In this document: in pieces, positions 52,305-62,600 of the stretch
How the letters are laid out: each line of letters starts with the position of its first letter
Position numbering within the stretch: the stretch's first letter is position 1
NCBI RefSeq assembly: GCF_001488575.1
Contig: NZ_LN831302.1
Location: forward strand, 62,001-126,000
Direction of reading: 5' to 3'
Source of the DNA: Halobacterium hubeiense
GTDB taxonomy: Archaea > Halobacteriota > Halobacteria > Halobacteriales > Halobacteriaceae
DNA: 64,000 nt
The notes under the pieces: model-generated
The model's input: the letters and a program-made list of their open reading frames with translations, nothing else
Told to the model about the DNA's origin: nothing
Database searches by the model: none
Position numbers and translations under genes: made by a program

Positions 52305-54170
52305 ATGTTCGCGTCTCTGCCGCTCGCCGCACTCGGGGACCTCCCCCCGGTGACGACCGAGATGGCAGTCGTCTTCGTGCTCGTCGCAATCACGCTGGTG
52401 TTGTTCGTGACGGAGGCACTGCCGCTGGACGTCACCGCGATTCTCGTGATGGTGACGCTGATGGTCCTGCAGGACTGGACGAACATCTCCGTCACGGAGG
52501 GGCTGTCGGGGTTCTCGAACCCGGCGACCATCACGGTGCTGGCGATGCTCATCCTGAGCAACGGCATCTCGCGGTCGGGCGTCGTCCAGATCATCGGTCG
52601 GTACATGTCCGCGTTCGCGGGCACGAACAAGCACCGCCAGCTCGCCTCCACGATTCTCGCCACGGGGCCAGCGTCGGGGTTCATCAACAACACGCCCGTC
52701 GTCGCCATCCTCGTCCCCGTCATCAGCGACCTCGCGCACAAGGGCGGGACCTCTCCCTCGAAACTACTGATGCCGCTGTCGTTCGCGTCGATGCTCGGCG
52801 GAATGTTGACGCTCATCGGGACGTCGACGAACATCCTCGCGAGCCAGACCGCCGAGCGCATCGGCACCGAGCGCGGCGTGGAGGCCCTGCACGCGTTCTC
52901 GATGTTCGAGTTCACGCACCTCGGCGCCATCGTGCTCGTGGTCGGCGCCGCCTACCTGATGACCATCGGCTACTGGCTGCTCCCCGAGCGCGTCCCCCCG
53001 GAGGAGGACTACCTCGCGGAGTACGACATGCAGGACTACCTCAGCGAGGTCGTCGTGCAGGCGTCCTCGCCGCTCGTCGGGAAGACCGTCTCGGAGGCCA
53101 TCGACGAGCAGCGCTTCGACGCGGACGTCCTCCAGCTCGTGCGCGGCGGCGAGCGGTTCATCGAGCCCATCGGGCAGAAAGTCATCAAGCCCGGGGACGT
53201 GCTCACGATTCGGACGGACCGCGAGACGCTGGGCGCTATCGCGAACGTCGACGACCTCGCGCTGACGGGCGCGCCCGAGACCGACCCCGAACTGGAGCCC
53301 AGCACCGAGGAGGCAGAGCAGACGCTCGTCGAACTGGTCATCCAGTCGGGGTCGTCGCTGGTCGGCGAGACGCTGCAGTCGTCGTCGTTCCGCGGGCGCT
53401 ACGACGCGAACGTGCTGGCGTACCGCTCCCGGGGGGAGACCGTCCGCCAGCGCATGGACGAGCTGAAGCTCCGCGTCGGCGACACGCTGCTGATTCAGGC
53501 ACCCGAGGACAGCATCGACCGGCTCTCCCAGAGCCCGGACTTCATCCTCGCGCACGAGCCCGACGAGCCCGACTACCGCACCGAGAAGATTCCGTACGCC
53601 GTCGCCACCATCGTCGGCGTCATCGGCGCGGCGACGCTGCTCCCCATCAACATCGTCGTGTCGGCGCTCGCGGGCGTCGTCGCGATGGTTGCCACCGGCG
53701 TGCTGCGGCCCGGCGAGATTTACGAGTCCGTGGACTGGAACGTCATCTTCCTGCTGGCGGGCGTGATTCCGCTCGGCATCGCCTTAGAGCAGACCGGCGG
53801 CGCGGAACTACTGGGAGCGCTGGTCGCGTCCACCGGCCAGTTCCTCCCCGCTATCGGCGTGCTGTGGGTGTTCTACATGGCGACCAGCCTCATTACGGGC
53901 GTCATCTCGAACAACGCCAGCGTCGTGTTGATGATTCCCGTCGCCGTCGAGGCCTCCCTGGAGGTCGGCGCGAACCCGTTCGCGTTCGTGCTCGCGGTGA
54001 CGTTCGCGGCCTCGACGGCGTTCATGACGCCCGTCGGCTACCAGACGAACCTCTTCGTCTACGGGCCGGGCGGCTACAAGTTCAGCGACTACGTCCGCGT
54101 CGGGATGCCGCTGCAGCTGCTGTTGTCGTTCGTCACGGTCGCCGGCATCGCGTTCTTCTGGACGCTGTGA
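52305..54170 (+). CDS. SLC13-family (DASS) permease with two internal TrkA-C domains
   Basis: 621 aa. Two membrane halves carry the SNxT-type motifs (FINNTPVVAILVP and IGTSTNILA; later ISNNASVVLMIPVAVE and TPVGYQTNLFVYGPGGY), about 11 to 12 helices. A soluble insert at about residues 225-425 has two TrkA-C/RCK_C repeats (EVVVQASSPLVGKTVSEAIDEQRFDADVLQLVRGG and ELVIQSGSSLVGETLQSSSFRGRYDANVLAYR). Members import sulfate or di-/tricarboxylates with Na+. The regulatory insert suggests ligand control. Confidence 0.93.
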   Translation: MFASLPLAALGDLPPVTTEMAVVFVLVAITLVLFVTEALPLDVTAILVMVTLMVLQDWTNISVTEGLSGFSNPATITVLAMLILSNGISRSGVVQIIGRYMSAFAGTNKHRQLASTILATGPASGFINNTPVVAILVPVISDLAHKGGTSPSKLLMPLSFASMLGGMLTLIGTSTNILASQTAERIGTERGVEALHAFSMFEFTHLGAIVLVVGAAYLMTIGYWLLPERVPPEEDYLAEYDMQDYLSEVVVQASSPLVGKTVSEAIDEQRFDADVLQLVRGGERFIEPIGQKVIKPGDVLTIRTDRETLGAIANVDDLALTGAPETDPELEPSTEEAEQTLVELVIQSGSSLVGETLQSSSFRGRYDANVLAYRSRGETVRQRMDELKLRVGDTLLIQAPEDSIDRLSQSPDFILAHEPDEPDYRTEKIPYAVATIVGVIGAATLLPINIVVSALAGVVAMVATGVLRPGEIYESVDWNVIFLLAGVIPLGIALEQTGGAELLGALVASTGQFLPAIGVLWVFYMATSLITGVISNNASVVLMIPVAVEASLEVGANPFAFVLAVTFAASTAFMTPVGYQTNLFVYGPGGYKFSDYVRVGMPLQLLLSFVTVAGIAFFWTL

Positions 54171-54179
54171 GCGCCCCCG

Positions 54180-55361
54180 TCAGAAGCCGAAGACGGGGAC
54201 GAAGCGGAACGTGAGGTAGGCGCCGACGGTCGCCAGCATCGGGACGACGTTCTGCATGAGGACGACCCGGGCGGTCGTCCCGGGGTCGAAGAGGTCCGAC
54301 GCGCTCGGAATGTCCTCGGGCTCCTCTTCGCCGATTTCCGGCACTTCCTCGTCGCCCTCCTCGTCGGCGGCGAGCCCACCCACGGAGACGGGAACCTCGC
54401 CCTCGCCGCGGACGGCGTCGGGCACCGACACCGGGCGCGTCGCGCGCCCCCAACCGAGGCCGACGATGGACATGGTCGCGATGACGACGAAGCTCGCGGG
54501 GATGCCGATGGCCGACAGGAAGATGACCAGCGACGCGCTCACCACCGCGACGACGATGGCCGCGGTCAGCGGGAGTTCCGTGATGTCGCTGCCCATCGTC
54601 TCCAGCGTGCGGCGCGCGATGGTGAACGCGCCGATGCCGACCGCCACACAGCCGATGATGATAGCCGGGTTCATCTCTAAGACGCCGCTGCCCACGAGCG
54701 GTGCGATGGCGTTGGCGACGTTGCTCGTCCCCGAACTGAACGCCATCAGACACCCGATGGCGATGACCGTCGTGACGCCCCACAGCTCGCGGCGGTTCGT
54801 CGTCTCTGTCGGCCGCGGCACCGGGACGACGCCCGAACGGTCGAGTTCCAGCAGGTCGCCGCCGCTGCGCTCCATCGCGATGAGCCGGTGGAGCCGCGCG
54901 TAGAAGTACCGGCCGACGACCAGCGACACCCAGAAGCCGATGACGGGCGCGACCAGCCACCAGATGGCGATTTCCCCGAACACCGCCCAGTCGAGGGCGT
55001 TCTGGGAGACGCCCAGCCCCGCGATGGCGCCGACGGCCGTCATCGACGTGGAGGCGGGCACGCCGAAGAAGTTCCCGACGAACAGCGCCAGCCCCACGAA
55101 GAACAGCACGCCGATGCTGGCCTCCAGCGTGAAGATGCCGGGGTTCGTGACGAGCTCGCGCCCGAGCGTGTCCACGACCCGGCGGCCGAGCGTCCACGCG
55201 CCGACCGCGAAGAACGCGGTCATCAGCAGCGCCGCCACGGGCTTCGAGATGGCGTCCGCGCCGACCGCCGGCCCGAACGCCGGTCCGGTCGTCGACCCGC
55301 CGACGTTGAAGCCGACGAACATCGCCACCAGAATCCCCACGAGGAGCAGGACGCTAATCAC
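54180..55361 (-). CDS. Inorganic phosphate transporter, PiT family
   Basis: 393 aa from GTG 55361 (MISVLLLVGILVAMFVG). PiT duplicated motifs are clear: VGFNVGGSTTGPAFGPAVGADAISKPVAALL and IGCLMAFSSGTSNVANAIAPLVGSGVLEM (family FANGANDVANA..P), with PASTSMTAVGAIAG and IPASFVVIATMSIVGLGWGRA. About ten helices plus an acidic cytoplasmic loop near residues 300-350. Na+ or H+ coupled phosphate uptake. It lies 37 bp downstream of the ETVE-repeat gene on the same strand, so they are likely co-transcribed. Confidence 0.93.
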   Translation of the reverse strand: MISVLLLVGILVAMFVGFNVGGSTTGPAFGPAVGADAISKPVAALLMTAFFAVGAWTLGRRVVDTLGRELVTNPGIFTLEASIGVLFFVGLALFVGNFFGVPASTSMTAVGAIAGLGVSQNALDWAVFGEIAIWWLVAPVIGFWVSLVVGRYFYARLHRLIAMERSGGDLLELDRSGVVPVPRPTETTNRRELWGVTTVIAIGCLMAFSSGTSNVANAIAPLVGSGVLEMNPAIIIGCVAVGIGAFTIARRTLETMGSDITELPLTAAIVVAVVSASLVIFLSAIGIPASFVVIATMSIVGLGWGRATRPVSVPDAVRGEGEVPVSVGGLAADEEGDEEVPEIGEEEPEDIPSASDLFDPGTTARVVLMQNVVPMLATVGAYLTFRFVPVFGF

Positions 55362-55398
55362 GCCGCCACCCCGCTGTCGGTCCGCGTGACGAGCGCGC

Positions 55399-56325
55399 TC
55401 ATTTGGGCTCGTCCTCGTCGGGCTCGACGTCGTCTTGCGACCGCTTCTCCTCCTCGCTGTCCTCGTCTTCGCCGTCCTCGTCACCGTACCGCTCTTCGAC
55501 GGCTTCGACTTTCTCCTCGACGGACTCGTCGGTCTCGGTGTCGCCGGTCGTCTGCTCCACCGTCTTCTCGACGGTCTCCTCGACGGTCTTCTCCACCGTC
55601 TCCTCGACAGTCTCCTCGACGGTTTCGCCGACTTTCTCCTCGACCGTCTCCCCCACTGTCTCCTCGACGGTTTTCTCGACGGTCTGCTCGACGGTTTCGC
55701 CGACTTTCTCTTCGACCGTCTCGCCCACTGTCTCCTCGACAGTCTTCTCGACGGTCTGCTCGACGGTTTCGCCGACTTTCTCCTCGACCGTCTCACCGAC
55801 GGTTTCTTCGACGGTCTGCTCGACGGTTTCGCCGACTTTCTCCTCGACCGTCTCACCGACGGTTTCTTCGACGGTCTGCTCGACGGTTTCGCCGACTTTC
55901 TCCTCGACCGTCTCACCGACGGTTTCTTCGACGGTCTGCTCGACGGTTTCGCCGACTTTCTCTTCGACCGTCTCGCCGACCGTCTCCTCGACGCTGGCCT
56001 CCACGGTCTTGTCGACGGTTTCGCCGACGGACTTCTCGACGGTCTCTTCGACGGTTTCCTCGACAGTTTCGCCAACCTTCTCCTCGACCGTCTCGTCGAC
56101 GGTCTCGCTGACGGTCTCCTCGACGGTGTCGGTGACCGCTTCGGTCATCCAGTCGGGGTCGAAGCGCGCCATCTTCCACGCGATGTGGACGACGTACGAC
56201 GCCAGCACGCCCAGCCCGAACGCCAGTCCGGTCCGGGTGCCGACGACCGAGAACAGCGCCACCGAGACGAAGATAAGCACGCCGTACACGAGGTCGGTGA
56301 GGCTGTCAACGCGGTTCGGGTTCAT
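55399..56325 (-). CDS. Membrane-anchored ETVE tetrad-repeat protein, unknown function
   Basis: 308 aa, start ATG 56325 (MNPNRVDSLTDLVYG). Two hydrophobic segments (about residues 10-27 and 31-50) anchor the N-terminus. Residues ~58-255 are an almost unbroken run of four-residue units of the form VEET, VGET, VEEK, VEQT, with Val every fourth position and Glu, Thr and Lys between. The tail (about 265-308) is extremely acidic (EDGEDEDSEEEKRSQDD). In DNA the repeat has a perfect or near-perfect 60-bp period at 55741-55980. It is not a heptad coiled coil in the ordinary sense. Upstream of, and close to, the PiT phosphate permease gene. Confidence 0.88.
   Translation of the reverse strand: MNPNRVDSLTDLVYGVLIFVSVALFSVVGTRTGLAFGLGVLASYVVHIAWKMARFDPDWMTEAVTDTVEETVSETVDETVEEKVGETVEETVEETVEKSVGETVDKTVEASVEETVGETVEEKVGETVEQTVEETVGETVEEKVGETVEQTVEETVGETVEEKVGETVEQTVEETVGETVEEKVGETVEQTVEKTVEETVGETVEEKVGETVEQTVEKTVEETVGETVEEKVGETVEETVEETVEKTVEETVEKTVEQTTGDTETDESVEEKVEAVEERYGDEDGEDEDSEEEKRSQDDVEPDEDEPK
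55741..55980. repeat. 60-bp tandem repeat inside the ETVE-repeat gene
   Basis: Four consecutive 60-bp units (55741-55800, 55801-55860, 55861-55920, 55921-55980). Two are identical and the others differ by a few bases. Each unit encodes 20 residues (five tetrads). Looser repeats of the same type extend from about 55540 to 56130. Confidence 0.9.
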
Positions 56326-56601
56326 GCACTCACCTCCGTCTGCGCGAACGCGCCGCCCGCTGTGCAGGTCGTTTGCAAGCCACGCGACCGTGTGTAGCCC
56401 GGCGCTAACGGGCTACGGTGGACGAGAAATGTGATACTAACACGGAGGGCGCGCACGGAGAAAGGGATTCCGATGGGTGGGGTCTCCCGGCGACAGGTGT
56501 CCGCCCCGCCCGAGGCCGTTCGACGCCGAAACTCGGCTGTGGGCCCGCGGCCGCAGTCGCACACCCCAACCGATAAGTAGTCGGTGGTAACACTAGCGAA
56601 T
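56326..56601. other. 276-bp non-coding region upstream of thi4
   Basis: Divergent promoter region of the ETVE-repeat gene and thi4. It contains a 7-bp inverted repeat (TAGCCCG 56395-56401, CGGGCTA 56409-56415) and AT-rich CCGATAAGTAG at about 56570-56580. I looked for a TPP riboswitch and did not find its conserved cores. Confidence 0.5.
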
Positions 56602-57531
56602 ATGTCGTTCGACTCGTTCGCCGACGCCGACGAAGCACAGGTCACGCGCGCAATTGCCCGCCAGTGGACGGAGGAGTTCATCGACGACACCGAGACCGAC
56701 GTCATCATCGTCGGCGGCGGCCCCTCCGGGCTGATGGCCGCCAAGGAGCTCGCCGAGCGCGACGTTGACGTCACCGTCGTCGAGAAGAACAACTACCTCG
56801 GCGGTGGGTTCTGGCTCGGCGGCTTCCTGATGAACAAGCTCACCGTCCGCGCGCCCGCCGACGACGTCCTCGACGACCTCGGCGTCCCCTACGAGTACGA
56901 CGACGAGACCGAGGGGCTGGCGGTCGCGGACGGCCCGCACGCCTGCTCGTCGCTCATCAAGGCCGCCTGCGACGCCGGCGCGCGCATCCAGAACATGACC
57001 GAGTTCACCGACGTCGTCGTGCGCGACGACCACGAGGTCGCGGGCATCGTGATGAACTGGACGCCCGTCCACGCGCTCCCCCGCGAACTCACCTGCGTCG
57101 ACCCCATCGCCGTCGAGTCCGACGTGGTCGTGGACGCCACCGGCCACGACGCCGTCGTCGTCTCCAAACTCCAGGAGCGCGGCGTCGTCGAGGCCGAGGG
57201 CATCGAGCACGCCGACGAACACAACACGGGCATGGACAAGACCGCGGACGGCGAGTACGGCGCGCCCGGCCACGACTCCCCCGGCCACGACTCGATGTGG
57301 GTCGCCGACAGCGAGGACAAGGTCGTCGAACAGACCGGGAAGGTCCACGACGGCCTCGTGACCGCGGGCCTCTCCACGGCGACCGTCCACGGCCTCACGC
57401 GCATGGGCCCGACGTTCGGCGCGATGCTGCTCTCCGGGAAGGCCGCCGCCAACGCCGTCATGGACGAACTCGGCACCGACGAACCGCGCGTCGACCTCCC
57501 GTCGCGGGCCGCGCCCGCCGCCGACGACTGA
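56602..57531 (+). CDS. thi4: Thiazole synthase Thi4
   Basis: 309 aa from ATG 56602 ([15 protein letters not shown]). Makes the thiazole part of thiamin from NAD, glycine and sulfur. The FAD/NAD loop [14 protein letters not shown] and the [21 protein letters not shown] block are diagnostic, with NKLTVRAP and [24 protein letters not shown] following. The active-site position carries Cys165 (RELTCVDP), the suicide sulfur donor of the Cys-type Thi4 known from yeast and Haloferax, where methanogen enzymes have His and use sulfide. Overlaps thiDN by TGATG. Confidence 0.95.
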   Translation: MSFDSFADADEAQVTRAIARQWTEEFIDDTETDVIIVGGGPSGLMAAKELAERDVDVTVVEKNNYLGGGFWLGGFLMNKLTVRAPADDVLDDLGVPYEYDDETEGLAVADGPHACSSLIKAACDAGARIQNMTEFTDVVVRDDHEVAGIVMNWTPVHALPRELTCVDPIAVESDVVVDATGHDAVVVSKLQERGVVEAEGIEHADEHNTGMDKTADGEYGAPGHDSPGHDSMWVADSEDKVVEQTGKVHDGLVTAGLSTATVHGLTRMGPTFGAMLLSGKAAANAVMDELGTDEPRVDLPSRAAPAADD

Positions 57532-58901
57532 TGCGCCCCGTCGCGCTCACCGTCGCCGGGTCGGACAGCGGCGGCGGCGCGGGCGTGCAGGCCGACCTGA
57601 AGACGTTCGAGGCCTGCGGCGCGTTCGGCACGTCCGCGCTCATCGCCGTCACCGCGCAGAACACCACCGGCGTCACCCACAGCGCCGTCCTCGACCCCGA
57701 GACCGTCCGCGCACAGTACGACGCGGTCGTCTCGGATTTCGACGTCGCCGCCGCAAAGACCGGAATGCTCGGTGGCGCCGACGTGGTCGAGGAAGTTGCG
57801 GACGCAATCGCCGCAGCCGACTTCCCGGTCGTCGTCGATCCCGTCGTCGTCGCGCAGTCCGGCGACCGCCTGCTCACCGAGCGCGGCGTCGACGCCGTCC
57901 GCGACGACCTGCTCCCGGAGGCCGCGCTCGCCACGCCGAACGTCCCCGAAGCCGAACTGCTCGCGGGCGTCGAAATCGAGGACGAGGCCGACCTCCGCGC
58001 GGCCGCCGAGGCCGTCCGCGACCTCGGCCCGGACGCGGTCCTGCTGACTGGCGGCCACCTCGACGGCAACCCCGTGGACGTCTACGCCGGCGAGACGACG
58101 CGGGCGTTCTCCCGCGAGCGCGTCGACACCGACGACACCCACGGCTCCGGCTGCACGCTCTCCGCTGCCATCGCCGCTCGCCTCGCGGCCGGCGACGACC
58201 CCGAGCGAGCGGTCGAGCGCGGCGTCGACGCCACCGCCAGCGCCATCGAGTCGGACCTCTCGCTCGGTGCCGGCAGCGGTCCCGTGGACCACGCCGCAAT
58301 CGCTGACGGGCGCCGCGCCGTTCCGGACGGCTCGCGCGCGCCCGAGAGCGACGACGCGACCGACGCAATCGAAGCGGTCCGGGACGTGGCCGCCGTGCTC
58401 GAACGCGAGTGGCCGCCCGAACTCGTGCCCGAAGTCGGAACGAACGTCGCTGTCGCTCCCGCCGACGCGACCGCTCCCGAGGACGTGGTCGCCGTCGATG
58501 GGCGCTTGCACGCGACGAAGCGCGGCGTCCGCGCCGTGGGCGGCGTCGCGCCGGGCGCGTCCAGTCACGTCGCGCGCTTCCTGCTGGGGGTCCGCGAACG
58601 CGACCCGCGGGTTTCGGCGGCCGGGAACGTCCGCTGGAGCCGGGAGCGCGAGGCGGCGCTGCGCGAGCGCTGGGACGTCGAGCGCATCGACCGCACCGAC
58701 GAGCCCGCGGACGCCGACGGCACGATGGACTGGTCCGCGCGCGAGGCGATGGCCGGCCGCGAGCGCGCGCCCGACGCCGTCGTCGACCGCGGCGCAGTCG
58801 GGAAGGAAGCGATGATTCGCGTGGTTGCAGCAGACGCCGACGCGCTGCTGGAGAAGCTCAGCGAGGTCGCGTCACTCGAACGTGACGCCGACGTCGTGTA
58901 G
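57531..58901 (+). CDS. thiDN: Bifunctional HMP(-P) kinase ThiD fused to thiamin-phosphate synthase ThiN
   Basis: 456 aa from ATG 57531, which overlaps the thi4 stop. The N-terminal ThiD (about 1-265) phosphorylates hydroxymethylpyrimidine twice: [42 protein letters not shown] and [16 protein letters not shown]. The C-terminal ThiN (about 280-456) joins the pyrimidine and thiazole phosphates: [42 protein letters not shown] and [13 protein letters not shown]. With thi4 it forms a two-gene thiamin operon. Its 3' end overlaps npdG by 30 bp. Confidence 0.94.
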   Translation: MRPVALTVAGSDSGGGAGVQADLKTFEACGAFGTSALIAVTAQNTTGVTHSAVLDPETVRAQYDAVVSDFDVAAAKTGMLGGADVVEEVADAIAAADFPVVVDPVVVAQSGDRLLTERGVDAVRDDLLPEAALATPNVPEAELLAGVEIEDEADLRAAAEAVRDLGPDAVLLTGGHLDGNPVDVYAGETTRAFSRERVDTDDTHGSGCTLSAAIAARLAAGDDPERAVERGVDATASAIESDLSLGAGSGPVDHAAIADGRRAVPDGSRAPESDDATDAIEAVRDVAAVLEREWPPELVPEVGTNVAVAPADATAPEDVVAVDGRLHATKRGVRAVGGVAPGASSHVARFLLGVRERDPRVSAAGNVRWSREREAALRERWDVERIDRTDEPADADGTMDWSAREAMAGRERAPDAVVDRGAVGKEAMIRVVAADADALLEKLSEVASLERDADVV

Positions 58902-59540
58902 GCCGTCGTTGTGGAGCGCGAGGTCCACGAGCAGCGGCGTCAGCGATTCGACCTCGGCGGCGTTCGCCAGCGGCCCGGCGTCCAGCGCGCGGATGCCCTC
59001 GATGCCCTCCGCGAGCGAGACGACGTTCTCCTTGGCGTCGCCGTCGTCGCCGACGACGAGCGTGTCCAACTCTAACTCCACGTCGAGGTTCGCCAGCCGG
59101 TCGGCCGCGAGGTTCTGGAACGCGCCCACTACCGGCACCTCGTCGGGCGCGGTCTCGGCGACGAGTTCGGTGACGCTGCCCGCGCTCGGCGGGTTGTAGT
59201 CGAAGCCGCCCTGCCGCTTCTTCATGCCGACCGCGGGCGACACGAGCAGGGTGTCCTCGTCGATGCGGTCCGCGATTTCCGCCACGAGGTCCGCGACGTG
59301 GTAGGGGGGGACCGCCAGCACCACGACGTCCGCGCGGTCGGCCGCCATCTCGTTGGCGAACCCCGTAATCTTCCGGTCGATGCCGCGGCTGTCCAGCTCG
59401 GTCTCGTACTCCTCGGCCTTCCCGCGAGCGCGCTCGGGGTCCCGCGACCCGACCACGACCTCGTGGTCGGTGTCGTACGCCCACCGCAGCGCCAGCCCTT
59501 CGCCGATGTCGCCGGTCCCGCCGAGTAACGCGATTCGCAT
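58872..59540 (-). CDS. npdG: F420-dependent NADP oxidoreductase (NADPH:F420 reductase)
   Basis: 222 aa from ATG 59540. Passes hydride between F420H2 and NADP+. The N-terminal Rossmann loop is LLGGTGDIGEGLALRWA, followed by VVVGSRDPERA, in which the Arg fits NADP(H). VVVLAVPPYHVADLV and PPSAGSVTEL continue the fold, and AFQNLAADRLANLD is a family block. With cofE and the mer-like gene it indicates F420 use. Convergent with thiDN, overlapping 30 bp at the 3' ends. Confidence 0.93.
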   Translation of the reverse strand: MRIALLGGTGDIGEGLALRWAYDTDHEVVVGSRDPERARGKAEEYETELDSRGIDRKITGFANEMAADRADVVVLAVPPYHVADLVAEIADRIDEDTLLVSPAVGMKKRQGGFDYNPPSAGSVTELVAETAPDEVPVVGAFQNLAADRLANLDVELELDTLVVGDDGDAKENVVSLAEGIEGIRALDAGPLANAAEVESLTPLLVDLALHNDGLHDVGVTFE

Positions 59541-59602
59541 ACCTCACCGTCTCCCGGCGCGTGGTTAAGAATTGTGTGGGCGCCGGCGCGGGCGGCGGCC
59601 CG

Positions 59603-59636
59603 AAAAATAATTTACTACATAAAACATTAAGTTTTG
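59603..59636 (+). promoter_or_regulatory. AT-rich promoter of the GH15 glucoamylase gene
   Basis: A 34-bp block that is almost all A and T (TTTACTACATAAAACATTAA at 59611-59630) in GC-rich surroundings, about 28 bases before ATG 59658. Confidence 0.55.
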
Positions 59637-59657
59637 GAACACACTGGGTGGGGGTGC

Positions 59658-62600
59658 ATGCCAACACTCGACAGGCGAACGCTGTTGAAGGCGCTCGGCA
59701 CCGGCGCGGCCGCGGCGGTTGCGGGCTCAGGGAACGTCGCGGCGGCCGGCGCGCCGTCCGGCGGCGACGACGCGTACTGGACGACCGGCGAGCAGTACGG
59801 CGTCGGTACCGTCGCCGACCACGCGGCCGACGACCCCTCCCGCGTCTGGTACACGCTCACCGAGGGTGCGCTCGCGCAGGCTCGCTTCCCGCGCGCGGAC
59901 CTGACGAACGTGCGGACGCTGGACGTGCTCGTCGCCGACCCCGACAGCGAGTACGCCGCCCGCACGTTTCAGGTGGACCGCACGGGCGACGCCCTCGAAC
60001 GCACCACGGAGCCGGTCGCGGACGACGCGCTCCTGTTCCGACAGACGGTGACCGACCCCGAGCGCGGCTGGGAGGTGGCCGTCGAGTACGCCGCCGACCC
60101 CGACGGCGACGCGGTGCTCGCGGACGTCGACTTCGACGGCGCCGGCCGCGAGTACGACGTCTACGTCGTCTGCGACCTCGCGCTGTCGAACTCCGGGCTC
60201 GGCGACGACGCGTCCGTCCGCCAGCTCCGCGAGGCAAACGGCAACGGCAAGGCGAAGGGCGGCGGCAAGGGCAACGGCAAGGCGAAAGGGCACGGCCCCG
60301 CATACGCGCTCACCGCACACGACACCGGCGAGAACGACGACCAGGCCGTGATTCGCGACGAGAACGGCGACCCGTACAACGTCGCGCTCGCGCTCGCCGC
60401 GCGCAGTGGCTTCGAGTGGGCGAGCGTCGACGTGGTCGGCGGGGACAGCCTCTCCCCGCTGCTCACGGCCGGCGACGCCTCGACGGCCTACGAGAACGCG
60501 TCCGGGAACGTTGCGCTCACCGCGCGCATCGGCTCCGGCGCCGCGCTCTCGGAGACGGTCGCGCTCGGGTTCGCCGAGAACGCCGACGAGGCCGCCGCGC
60601 TTGACGAAGCCACGGGCAGCCTCAAGCGGTCGTTCGACGCCACGCGAGCGAAGTACGCGAAGTCGTGGCGGTCGTGGCTGCGCGGCGTCGACACACCCGC
60701 GTCCGTCGCCGGCGACGACGTCCTCGAACCCCAGTATAACTTCGCCGCGATGGCGCTGAAAGCCGCCGAGTCCAAGCAGTTCCCGGGCGCAGGGCTGGCG
60801 GCGCTGTGCGTGCCGTGGGGCACCGAAGTCCAGGCGAACCAGCCCAGCGACTACGGCTACAACTACGTCTGGGGGCGGGACCTCTACCAGTCCGCGACCG
60901 CCTTCGAGGCGATGGGCGACGTCGAGTCGATGCGCGCCGCCGTCGAGTACCTCTACGGTGTCCAGCAGCGCGAGGACGGCTTCCTCCCGCAGAACACGTA
61001 CCTCGACGGCCGCACGCGCTGGGGCGGTGAACAGCTCGACGAGATTGCGTTCCCGAGCCTGCTGGCCCACCAGCTCGTCGAGCGCCACGACCACGCCCTC
61101 GCGGACCTCGACTTCGACTACGCCGACGTGAAGGCGTCCGCCGACTACGTCGCCGCCCACGGCCCCGAGACCGGCCAGGAGCGCTGGGAGGAGGAGGGCG
61201 GCCTCTCGCCGTCCACGACCGCCGCGGAAATCGCGGGTCTGGTCGGCGCCGCGCACCTCGCGGCCGACGCCGACGCCCGCGAGGACGCGCTGCTCTACCT
61301 CGCGCTCGCGGACCACTGGCAGGCCAACACCGAGGCGTGGATGGCGACCGAGACCGGCGCGGACGGCAACGAACCCACGCCGTACTACGTCCGCGTCAAC
61401 GACGACCGCGACCCCGACGACGGCGCGCCGCGGAGCCTCGCCAACGGCGGGCCGACCCTCGACGAGCGCGCGGTCGTCGACGCCGGCTTCCTCGAACTCG
61501 TCCGCCTCGGCGTGAAGCCCGCCGACGACCCGGTCGTCCAGAACTCCGTCTCCGTCGTGGACGACGCCATCCGCGTGGAGACACCCCACGGCCCCGCGTT
61601 CTACCGGTACAACGGCGACGGCTACGGCGAGCAGGACGGCTCCGGCCAGTACCGCGCGGGCGCCCCGTGGAGCCTCGACAACGCCGGGAAGGGCCGCCTG
61701 TGGCCGATTTTCACCGGCGAGCGCGCGGAGTACGAGCTGCTCGCGGGCGACGAGGACCCCGCGGCGCTGCTCCGTACGATGGCCGGGTTCGCCAACGACG
61801 GTCGGATGCTCCCCGAGCAGGTGTGGGACCGCGAGGAGCCGACCGCGTTCGGCTGGGAATTCGGCGAGGGCACCGGCTCGGCGACGCCGCTGTCGTGGAG
61901 CATGGCGCAGTTCGTCCGGCTCGCGCACTCGCTAGACGCCGGCGAACCGGTCGAGACCCCGGCGGCCGTCCGCGACCGCTACGCCGACGGCGCGGCGCCC
62001 GAGGGGCCGTCGCTGGACGTGTCGTTCCCGCTGCGGGTCGTCGGCGAGCAGCCCGCGACCGTCTCCGGCACCACGGACGCCGAGGAGGTCGTCGTGAGCG
62101 CGCTCGGCGACACCCGCAGCGTCCCCGTCGAGGACGGAGCCTTCGAGACGACCGTCGAACTGCCGGACGGCGAGACCCGCATCACCGTGGTCGCCGCGGA
62201 CGGCGGCGACGTCGCGGAGGCGGGGACGACGGTCGCCCGGAAGACTGTCGCGTACGCCGACGTCGGCGACCCCATCGCGGAGTTCGACGACGCCACCGGC
62301 GACGACCACGGCCCCGGCGACTACACGCACCCGACCGCGGACGTCTTCCAGGACGGTGTCTTCGACATCGACACCTTCGGCGTCTACGAGACCGACACGA
62401 CCGTCCAGTTCCTCGTCTCGCTGGCCGGCCCGCTCACGAACCCGTGGGGCGGCAACGGGTTCAGCCTCCAGACCGTGCAGGTGTACGTCAGCGACCCCGC
62501 CGCCGACGACGGCACCGTCGAGGCCCGCGAGGGCGTCAACGCCACCTTCGAGGCGCCCTACCAGCAGCGGGTGTTCGTCGAGGGGTGGAACCCACCGCAA

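Noticed and set aside
55540-56130. CRISPR array
   Set aside because: The repeats are contiguous in-frame coding tetrads with a 60-bp period and no unique spacers.
56326-56601. TPP riboswitch before thi4
   Set aside because: The conserved CTGAGA and related TPP cores are absent in the region; only a short inverted repeat is present.
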